A stretch of DNA of 55,345 nucleotides from JBHENC01 sp051000345. GTDB lineage: Bacteria > Acidobacteriota > Blastocatellia > Pyrinomonadales > Pyrinomonadaceae. Below are positions 33,854 to 40,696 of this stretch, piece after piece. Made by a program: the position numbers and the translations under genes. The notes beneath the pieces were generated by a model, which was given only the letters and a program-made list of their open reading frames with translations, had not been told where the DNA came from and ran no database searches. The stretch is from contig JBPCOJ010000133.1 in NCBI GenBank assembly GCA_051000345.1, positions 1-55,345 on the forward strand, given 5' to 3'. Position 1 is the stretch's first letter; each line of letters starts with the position of its first letter.

Positions 33854-34857
33854 GCAGTTTCACGCGTGATGAATTATGGCGTGCATTAAAGCAGCGAACG
33901 CTTGCGCCGCTTTATTTATTGTACGGCGCGGAAAATTACCTGCGCGACCGCGCGGCGGATAAAATCACGGACACGGCGCTCAGTGATGCCAACTTAAGAG
34001 AATTCAACGACGCGAGATTTAGTTTGGGAAGCGCGGATGTGCAACACGCGATTGCCGCCGCAGAGCAATTGCCGATGATGAGCGCGCGCCGCGTTGTCCG
34101 CGTGACGGACTTTGCGAAATTGCGCGAGGCAGACGAGGAAGCACTCGCGCGTTATTTAGCCAGACCCGTCGAATCTACTACCTTGATTTTCGTCGCGGAC
34201 GACTTGGACAAACGCCGCAAGTTGAGCAAGACGCTGCTCGACGTGTGTACGGCAATCGAGTTCGCACCGCTCAAAGATGCGGAACTTGCGACGTGGGCTA
34301 AATCGCGTTTGAAGGAATTAAAAACAGAGGCGGACGAACGCACGCTCCATCAAATCATCGCGCTCGTGGGAAGCGACGTGCGCACGCTCGCCAACGAATT
34401 GGACAAGCTCGCCGCCGCCGCGTTCGATTCACATGGGCGCATTACAATGGAAGCAGTTGACGCGCTTGTCGGGCGCTCGCGCGTGCATTCAAATTTCGAG
34501 TTGACGGATTACTTGATTGCGCGCAATCGCAAACGTGCGCTGCAAACTTTAGCGAAGATTTTAGATGATGGCGCGGAACCCTTGATGCTGATCGGATTGA
34601 TTGCCAGCAATTATCACAGGCTCGCGCTCGCCAAAGATTTAATGGCGCAGGGCAAGCCCAAAGAAGAAGTCTTTCGCCTCGTCCTCTTGCCTTATAGTAA
34701 ACGAGAAGAATTTCTCGCCACCGCCCGCCGCAGCGAATCGAGCCAACTCGCGCGCAGCATCGAAATGGTTGCGCAGGCAGACCTCCGCATTAAAACTCGC
34801 GGGCAACACCACGCTCGCCTACAACTAGAAATGCTTGTCTGCGAGCTAGCAGCTTAA
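33850..34857 (+). CDS. holA: DNA polymerase III subunit delta
   Basis: A 335-residue clamp-loader subunit that opens the beta sliding clamp. The start PLYLLYGAENYLRDRAADKI, the central LIFVADDLDKRRKLSKTL, and the C-terminal NYHRLALAKDLMAQGKPKEEV and ADLRIKTRG are typical of HolA. Length is normal. Translationally coupled to lptE. Confidence 0.93.
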   Translation: MSSFTRDELWRALKQRTLAPLYLLYGAENYLRDRAADKITDTALSDANLREFNDARFSLGSADVQHAIAAAEQLPMMSARRVVRVTDFAKLREADEEALARYLARPVESTTLIFVADDLDKRRKLSKTLLDVCTAIEFAPLKDAELATWAKSRLKELKTEADERTLHQIIALVGSDVRTLANELDKLAAAAFDSHGRITMEAVDALVGRSRVHSNFELTDYLIARNRKRALQTLAKILDDGAEPLMLIGLIASNYHRLALAKDLMAQGKPKEEVFRLVLLPYSKREEFLATARRSESSQLARSIEMVAQADLRIKTRGQHHARLQLEMLVCELAA

Positions 34858-34937
34858 AGGCTGGAGCTAATCTGCTTTTTAAGAGCGAAGCGATTAAGAA
34901 GTCAGGTTTAGTGATCTGTTGGGCGGCGACGGCTCTC

Positions 34938-35426
34938 CTAAGCAAACTTTGCTGCAATCTTCGGAAACTTTTGTTCAACGTTATCTTCCTGCCAACTTTC
35001 GCCTGTTGGTTCTGACGGTTCGGAAAGAGTTGTTGGTATTTCGTCTTCGGTTTTTTCTTCGTAAGCCTGTCTTGCAACATACAAAATATCTTCGCACTCA
35101 TTGAACGCACCGACAATAGCGTTATTTGCAGCACTTTCAGGGTCGGAAAGAGCAGCCTCAAAGTAATCTTTGCCTTGTGCAATTAACCAGCCGCGAAAAT
35201 ACAAAAAGCCATCGTCAGAAGCACCGCCGTTAATGATGTAACCGACTGCCCACAAATCCCAACGATAACTATCAATCAACTTCCGATTTAGATGCTCGTC
35301 GAAACTAACGATTTCGGGTGGTTCTAAATCGCTCAATAATTGTGAAAGGTTATCGGCTTGTTCTCCACAATCATTTGCGCCGATCTTAGAATTATGAATT
35401 AACTCCCAAAAATTTTCGTTCTGCAT
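34938..35426 (-). CDS. DUF4240-like protein
   Basis: A 162-residue acidic protein. FWELIHNSK at the start, LSDLEPPEIVSFDEHL, YRWDLWAVGYIINGGASDDGFLYFRGWLIAQGKDYFEAAL and DPESAANN follow the DUF4240 pattern closely. The family is common beside toxin or polymorphic-immunity genes, but no toxin is seen here and function is unknown. The DNA is AT-richer than holA and rpsT on either side, which suggests later acquisition. Confidence 0.8.
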   Translation of the reverse strand: MQNENFWELIHNSKIGANDCGEQADNLSQLLSDLEPPEIVSFDEHLNRKLIDSYRWDLWAVGYIINGGASDDGFLYFRGWLIAQGKDYFEAALSDPESAANNAIVGAFNECEDILYVARQAYEEKTEDEIPTTLSEPSEPTGESWQEDNVEQKFPKIAAKFA

Positions 35427-35508
35427 AAAGATTTGTTGATTCTACCCCGAAGCCGCCGAGCAACGCATTACAAAACCAAAAGGTTACCTACAGAGACACA
35501 AAAGAAGC

Positions 35509-35537
35509 GAGGCGAGATGGATAGCCCGTCTCGCCTC
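35509..35537 (-). terminator. Hairpin terminator for rpsT
   Basis: GAGGCGAGA and TCTCGCCTC form a nine-pair stem. Read on the minus strand it is followed by GCTTCTTTTG, downstream of the rpsT stop. Confidence 0.6.
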
Positions 35538-35565
35538 GCCTCAGTAAAGCTTATATGGTTAGTCG

Positions 35566-35838
35566 TTACTTTACGGTGCTCGCTTGATTGACGCGCGTGG
35601 TTAGTCTCGATTTATAGCGCGCGGCGGCGTTGCGATGCAGCACGCCTTTCTGCACGGCCTTGTCGATAGTCGAAACAGTGGCGGGCAAAAGCTGTGTGAT
35701 CTGGTTGGCGTCGCCGCCCGCGAGTGCTGTGCGCAAATTTTTGATGGATGTGCGCAGGCGTCCGCGACTGGTGCGATTGATGACACGGCGCTTTTCGTTC
35801 TGGCGCACGCGCTTTTTGGCTGATTTATGGTTCGGCAT
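35566..35838 (-). CDS. rpsT: Small ribosomal subunit protein bS20
   Basis: A 90-residue, strongly basic protein starting MPNHKSAKKRVRQNEKRRVINRT, the bS20 signature. It binds 16S rRNA at the base of the small subunit. ATG 35838 has GGAG eight bases upstream; the open frame continues upstream, but that extension is not part of bS20. Monocistronic, divergent from phoH. Confidence 0.97.
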   Translation of the reverse strand: MPNHKSAKKRVRQNEKRRVINRTSRGRLRTSIKNLRTALAGGDANQITQLLPATVSTIDKAVQKGVLHRNAAARYKSRLTTRVNQASTVK

Positions 35839-36119
35839 TGAACTCTCCGTCTGAAATCGAATCTGACTCGCGCCTGCATTTAAATAATTTTCGGAAAATT
35901 CCGATAACCGGCACAAGCGAAAAAGTATAATGATCGTGCGCCACGCTGTCAAGGCAAACGCCGTTCATAAAAGCGCGGTTTTGCGCGGACATTCGTGCAT
36001 TGACACCCGCGCGCGCAGTGTAGTAGCGTCCACGTTCACCAACGTATGCAAACGCCTCTGCCGCACGCCTGTCCGCTCACACGCCGCGCGGCTTACTGTG
36101 TCTATCCATCACAAGGAGA

Positions 36120-38177
36120 TTGTTTTACCTTTTGAAGAAGATCGAACTTCCGCCCAGAGGTCTGGAAACGCTGTTCGGCGTCCACGACCAAAACATTAAA
36201 TATCTCGAATCGCTTTTGGATGTGCGTATCAACGCGCGCGGGCAAGACTTGTCGGTTGACGGCGACCCGAAGGATGTCGAAACCGTCGAGCGAATTTTAG
36301 AAGACTTCGCCAGCCTGTTCTCCGAAGGCAAAACTTTTACGGACAAAGAACTACGCGAAGCCTTCGCGCAAATCGCCGAAGACCGTGCTTATTCCCTGCG
36401 CGACTATTTCACGAAGGCGCGCTTTTCTCCTGCTGGCAAAAAACAGGTCGCGCCGAAATCCGCCAACCAGCGCCGCTACATCGAAGCCATCCAGAATAAA
36501 GATGTCGTCTTCGGAGTAGGCGTGGCTGGAACCGGAAAAACTTATTTGGCGGTTGCAATGGCTGTGCAAGCTTTGATGCAGAAGCAAGTCAATCGCATTG
36601 TGCTGGCGCGTCCGGCGGTGGAAGCGGGCGAGAAACTCGGATTCCTGCCGGGCGATTTGCAGGAGAAAGTCGATCCTTATTTAAGACCGCTCTACGATGC
36701 GCTGTTTGATTTGATCGAGTATGAACGCGTCACGAAGCTTCTGGAAAAGCGCGTCATCGAAGTCGCGCCGCTCGCTTTCATGCGCGGAAGAGCGCAAACG
36801 TTGGACAGCAAACTTCTAACGCCGACGGGCTGGCGAAAAATGGGCGACATTGAAACCGGCGACGAGGTTATCGGTTCGGACGGAAGACCGGTTAAAGTCG
36901 TCGGCGTTTTTCCGCAGGGCAGGAAAGATATTTATCGCGTAACGATGACGGATAATTCGAGCACGCTCGCCTGCGCCGAACATTTGTGGGCGGTGCGCAC
37001 TAGCTCAGACAAACGCCGCGATAAGCCTTTGCGCGTTTTGCAGACGCAGGAAATGGAAAACAGCTTGCGGTCTTTTCATCAATACCGCTACGAATTGCCT
37101 CTATTGTCCGCGCCGGTGGCATGGCCTTACAAAGAAGTTGCGCTCGATCCATACTCATTGGGTTTGCTGCTTGGCGACGGCTGCATCACCGGCAAAACTT
37201 CGCCGAGTTTCTGCACTTCCGATGTTGAACTGGTTTCTTCGCTCGAACTTGCTCTGGGCGACATGAACCTTTCTTTCCGGCGCAAATCCAAAGTGGATTA
37301 TGTAATCACAAATCCTTTGGCAGGCAAAGGCGGCCATTTCTCGCAAGTGATTCGCAATCCTTTAACCGAAGCCTTACGCGAATTAAACTTGTGCGGCACA
37401 TACTCGGCGACGAAGTTTGTTCCCGAACTTTATCTTTACAACAGCGTGGAAGTCCGCCTGGCTGTTTTGCAGGGCTTGTTAGACGCGGACGGCGGCCCCG
37501 TCACGCAGCCGAATCGAACTTGCCGTATTCAATACACGACCACTTCGGAGCGTTTGAAAAACGATGTGCTGTTTCTGGCACGCTCGCTCGGCGGCGTGGC
37601 TTACTGGCGCAGGCGAAAAGCGGCGGGACGCAAACCCGGTTTCGCCAACGGGCGCGAAGTCGGCTATCGCCACGACGCTTTTACCTTGGACATCCGTTTG
37701 CCCGCAGGTTTAGAGCCGTTCCGCCTCAAACGCAAAGCCGAAATTTATCGCGCGCACGGCGGCGGGCGTCCCCGTCGTTTCATCAAAAATATAGAGCTTG
37801 TCGGCGCAGCCGAAACGCAGTGCATCAGCGTTGCTGCCCCGGATTCGCTTTATGTCACAGACAATTTTATTTTGACGCATAACACGCTCGCGGATGCTTT
37901 TGTTATTTTAGATGAAGCGCAGAATACGACGAGCGAGCAGATGAAGATGTTTCTGACGCGCATTGGCTTCGGCTCGAAGGCAGTAATTACGGGCGACGTG
38001 ACGCAGATCGATTTGCCGACGGGAAAACGCAGCGGCCTCGTCGAAGCCGAACGCGTGCTCGAAGGCGTCGAAGGCATCGAGTTTGTTTACTTCACGGACA
38101 AGGACGTGGTGCGCCACCGCCTCGTGCAAATGATTATCAAGGCTTACGAAGCGCACACGAACAAGAATAATATCTGA
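36120..38177 (+). CDS. phoH: PhoH-like ATPase interrupted by an intein
   Basis: 685 residues in all, of which about 321 remain after removal of the intein at residues 225-588. The host is the YbeZ/PhoH1 type: an N-terminal KH-like region starting near LKKIELPPRGLETLFG, Walker A GVAGTGKT (134-141), LARPAVEAGEKLGFLPGDL, and, after the intein, Walker B AFVILDEAQNTT. The intein splits the conserved FMRGR-TLADAF junction just before Walker B. AAGGAG at 36113-36118 leaves the TTG at 36120 very close; the TTG at 36132 (M-KKIELPP) may be the real start. phoH-ybeY-corC order matches many bacteria. PhoH acts in RNA metabolism with YbeY. Confidence 0.95.
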   Translation: MFYLLKKIELPPRGLETLFGVHDQNIKYLESLLDVRINARGQDLSVDGDPKDVETVERILEDFASLFSEGKTFTDKELREAFAQIAEDRAYSLRDYFTKARFSPAGKKQVAPKSANQRRYIEAIQNKDVVFGVGVAGTGKTYLAVAMAVQALMQKQVNRIVLARPAVEAGEKLGFLPGDLQEKVDPYLRPLYDALFDLIEYERVTKLLEKRVIEVAPLAFMRGRAQTLDSKLLTPTGWRKMGDIETGDEVIGSDGRPVKVVGVFPQGRKDIYRVTMTDNSSTLACAEHLWAVRTSSDKRRDKPLRVLQTQEMENSLRSFHQYRYELPLLSAPVAWPYKEVALDPYSLGLLLGDGCITGKTSPSFCTSDVELVSSLELALGDMNLSFRRKSKVDYVITNPLAGKGGHFSQVIRNPLTEALRELNLCGTYSATKFVPELYLYNSVEVRLAVLQGLLDADGGPVTQPNRTCRIQYTTTSERLKNDVLFLARSLGGVAYWRRRKAAGRKPGFANGREVGYRHDAFTLDIRLPAGLEPFRLKRKAEIYRAHGGGRPRRFIKNIELVGAAETQCISVAAPDSLYVTDNFILTHNTLADAFVILDEAQNTTSEQMKMFLTRIGFGSKAVITGDVTQIDLPTGKRSGLVEAERVLEGVEGIEFVYFTDKDVVRHRLVQMIIKAYEAHTNKNNI
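36792..37883 (+). mobile_element. Class 3 intein with LAGLIDADG endonuclease in PhoH
   Basis: A 364-residue intein with the host joining FMRGR to TLADAF. Position 1 is Ala (AQTLDSKLLTPTGW), so the normal first-step nucleophile is missing. The class 3 triplet is complete: Trp two residues after the block B His (CAEHLW, Trp at intein position 66), Cys in block F (TQCISV, position 344) and Thr before the terminal His-Asn (LTHN). The +1 residue is Thr. Two LAGLIDADG-type motifs, LGLLLGDG and LQGLLDADGG, mark an apparently intact homing endonuclease. Confidence 0.93.
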
Positions 38178-38190
38178 CAGAATGCGGGTC

Positions 38191-38250
38191 GTGAATCGTA
38201 AATCGTGATTAAGAATCGATGCGTTTGTCTATTCACGATTTACGATTTAC
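38191..38250. repeat. Intergenic inverted pair of CGTAAAT-type repeats
   Basis: GTGAATCGTAAATCGTGA at 38191-38208 and TCACGATTTACGATTTAC at 38233-38250 are inverted copies with one mismatch, each made of two near-repeats of about eight bases. The hairpin lies between phoH and ybeY. Confidence 0.7.
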
Positions 38251-38266
38251 CGTTTACTATGATCCT

Positions 38267-38695
38267 ATGATTGAAGTCGTTAATCGCCAGCGCCGTTTTT
38301 CTGTTGACACAGAAAAATGGCGTGCGTTCGGCGAGAAGGCTCTACGCGAAATCGGCGCGGAGAGTCGCGGCGCAATTATCGCGTTTGTTTCTGATCGAAT
38401 GATGCGGGAATTGAACAAAGAGTTTCGCGGGCGTGATGCGACAACCGATGTGCTGTCGTTTCCCGCAGGCCGCTTCGAGGTTGCGAGCGTCGTTGAAGAA
38501 GACAATTTGGGCGATGTCGTCGTTTCGCTCCAGCGTGCGGCGGCGCAGGCCGTCGAACACAAACTTGAATTTGAAGATGAAATCGCGCAACTCATTCTGC
38601 ATGGCCTGCTGCATTTGTGCGGGCATGACCACGAAACGGACAACGGCGAGATGAATCGTCTCGAACTTAAACTGCGCCGCCGCTTAAGCCTTTAA
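38267..38695 (+). CDS. ybeY: Endoribonuclease YbeY
   Basis: A 142-residue metal-dependent RNase involved in 16S rRNA maturation and ribosome quality control. The zinc motif HGLLHLCGHDH is intact, preceded by RGRDATTDVLSFP. It starts at the ATG at 38267; an upstream in-frame start would include the repeat hairpin. It lies between phoH and corC, as in many bacteria. Confidence 0.96.
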   Translation: MIEVVNRQRRFSVDTEKWRAFGEKALREIGAESRGAIIAFVSDRMMRELNKEFRGRDATTDVLSFPAGRFEVASVVEEDNLGDVVVSLQRAAAQAVEHKLEFEDEIAQLILHGLLHLCGHDHETDNGEMNRLELKLRRRLSL

Positions 38696-38720
38696 TCCCG
38701 CCCGGCTCAAAAGTTTCAAC

Positions 38721-40010
38721 ATGGAAATCGAAATCGGGATCACTGTTCTGCTGCTCGTCGCGCTGGCTTTTCTGGCGACGGTTGATCTTGCGTTCGGTCA
38801 ATTAAGCGATGTCGGGTTGCGCAGGCTCAACGCCGAAGCGGAAGAACAGCCTGCGGCTCCTGCGACGACGTTTCTGAGAGAGGTTTTAGAGGATCGCCCG
38901 CGCTTTCGCTATACGATCTCGGCGGCGAATCAAATTCTGCTCGTCGCCGTCTCCGTGCTGATCGCGTCTGTCGTCAGCCGTCTCGGATTTACACATTTTA
39001 TTTTGATCGCGTTCGTCTTGAGCATCGCGCTCGCGTTTGTTTGCAGGCAATTTATCCCGCGCCTTATCAGCCTGCGCAATCCCGATAAAACGCTGCTCTC
39101 GATTCTTCCCGTCTTCCAACCCTTCTACCGCATCATCACGTATCTGGCCGTTCCCTGGCACAGACTTTCGGATCGCTTTCGTCCGACGGAAAACCGCATC
39201 GAAGCGGGCGCAGATGATGATGATGAAGATGGCGACACGGATCATCTTCAAGCGCTCATCGATGTGGGAGAAAAGGAAGGAATTTTAGAGGAAGAGGAAG
39301 GCGAACTGATTCATTCGATTGTCGAATTCGGCGACACGACTGTTAACGAAGTGATGACGCCGCGCACGGAGATTGTCGCGCTCTCCGCGACGGCAACCGT
39401 GAGAGAGGCGCGCGATCTGATTGTCGAATCCAAGTATTCACGTTTGCCCGTTTACCGCGAGCAGATTGATAACGTCGAAGGCATCGTTTACGTGCGCGAT
39501 TTGTTGCAGTGCTGGTCGGAAGACGCGGCGTGCGACACAATTGCGCCGCTGATGCGTCCGGCTTATTTTGTGCCTGAAACAAAACACGTTTCCGAACTGC
39601 TCGCGGAGATGCAAAAGGCGCGCGTGCAGCTTGCGATGGTGATTGACGAATACGGCGGCGTCGCGGGGCTTGTGACCGTCGAAGATATTCTCGAAGAAAT
39701 CGTCGGCGAAATCGAAGACGAAGACACGGAGACAAACGAGATTGTGGAGATCGTCGAAGCGGGCGGCGGTTATTACGAGATGCCCGGCTCGATTGAGATC
39801 GGCAAGATCGAACGCCTCTTTGATATGGAGATCGAAGACGACGATTTCACGACCATCGCCGGACTCGTCACCAGCGAATCAGGCCGCGTTCCGCGCGCGG
39901 GCGAACACCTCAACTTTCACGGCCTCGATGTCGAAGTGATTGAGGCAGACGAACGCCGCATCAATCGCTTGCGTTTAAGACGCGCGCCCGAAGAAGCGCA
40001 GGCAGAGTGA
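38721..40010 (+). CDS. CNNM/CorC-family transporter-associated membrane protein
   Basis: A 429-residue protein. The N-terminal CNNM (DUF21) transmembrane region (about 1-170, starting MEIEIGITVLLLVALAFLATVDLAF) is followed by an acidic linker (DDDDEDGD), two CBS domains (about 215-335, beginning VMTPRTEIVALSATATV) and a CorC_HlyC domain (about 350-425). Family members act in magnesium/cobalt export or resistance. It follows ybeY by 26 bases, as ybeX does in E. coli. Confidence 0.9.
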   Translation: MEIEIGITVLLLVALAFLATVDLAFGQLSDVGLRRLNAEAEEQPAAPATTFLREVLEDRPRFRYTISAANQILLVAVSVLIASVVSRLGFTHFILIAFVLSIALAFVCRQFIPRLISLRNPDKTLLSILPVFQPFYRIITYLAVPWHRLSDRFRPTENRIEAGADDDDEDGDTDHLQALIDVGEKEGILEEEEGELIHSIVEFGDTTVNEVMTPRTEIVALSATATVREARDLIVESKYSRLPVYREQIDNVEGIVYVRDLLQCWSEDAACDTIAPLMRPAYFVPETKHVSELLAEMQKARVQLAMVIDEYGGVAGLVTVEDILEEIVGEIEDEDTETNEIVEIVEAGGGYYEMPGSIEIGKIERLFDMEIEDDDFTTIAGLVTSESGRVPRAGEHLNFHGLDVEVIEADERRINRLRLRRAPEEAQAE

Positions 40011-40098
40011 TGTGTGCCGCGTTCGGAAGATTTTAAGCTCGGTTATCTTGACCGCCTGAGCCTGCCAAGTTCATTATCTATTTTGAGGTGAGACAGTG

Positions 40099-40383
40099 AT
40101 GATTAAGCCGATTGATGTCGCCGCGCTCGACGGCTATCGCCTTTATGTAAAATTCTCTGACGGAACGGAAGGCGAAGTGGATGTCTCCGATCTGGCCGGG
40201 CAAGGTGTGTTCGATGCGTGGCGTGACCGCCATTTCTTCGAGCAGGTGCATGTCGGTTCCGGCAGGCAGATTCAGTGGAGCGACGACATCGAATTATGTC
40301 CCGATGCAATCTACATGCGACTGACGGGCAAGACTCCCGAAGAATTGTTTCCACAGCTTGCGCAAGAGAATACACATGCCTGA
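40099..40383 (+). CDS. DUF2442-family protein
   Basis: A 94-residue protein starting MIKPIDVAALDGYRLYVKFSDGTEGEVDVSDL, the DUF2442 pattern, with FFEQVHVGSGRQIQWSDDIELCPDAIY in the middle. DUF2442 proteins are small and often pair with DUF4160; the pair is suspected to be a toxin-antitoxin-like or accessory module. ATG 40099 follows GAGGTGAG; a GTG lies one codon upstream. It overlaps the next gene by eight bases. Confidence 0.85.
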   Translation: MIKPIDVAALDGYRLYVKFSDGTEGEVDVSDLAGQGVFDAWRDRHFFEQVHVGSGRQIQWSDDIELCPDAIYMRLTGKTPEELFPQLAQENTHA

Positions 40384-40636
40384 GCTGTGCCGCTTTTACG
40401 GCATCGTCATCAGAATGTATTTTGCGGATCACCCGCCGCCGCACTTTCACGCAGAGTATGGCGAGCACGAAGCTTTAATCACCATCGAAGACACGCAAAT
40501 CTTTTCCGGCAGTCTGCCGCCGAGAGCACTAAGTCTTGTCAGAGAGTGGACGCTCTTGCATAAAGAAGAATTGCGCGATACGTGGGATGCCGCTCGTCAG
40601 TTGAGGCCATTAGGCAAAATAGAACCTTTACCGTAA
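40376..40636 (+). CDS. DUF4160-family protein
   Basis: An 86-residue protein. MPELCRFYGIVIRMYFADHPPPHFHAEYGEHEALITIE is the DUF4160 signature, with its DHxPPHFH histidine cluster, followed by GSLPPRALSLVREW. It overlaps the DUF2442 gene by eight bases (start 40376, partner stop 40383), so the two are translated as a unit. Function is unknown. Confidence 0.88.
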   Translation: MPELCRFYGIVIRMYFADHPPPHFHAEYGEHEALITIEDTQIFSGSLPPRALSLVREWTLLHKEELRDTWDAARQLRPLGKIEPLP

Positions 40637-40696
40637 TCAATAACACGCGCTACGCGCCGAAGAAGCGCAAGCCGACAGTAAACAAGAAGCATATTA

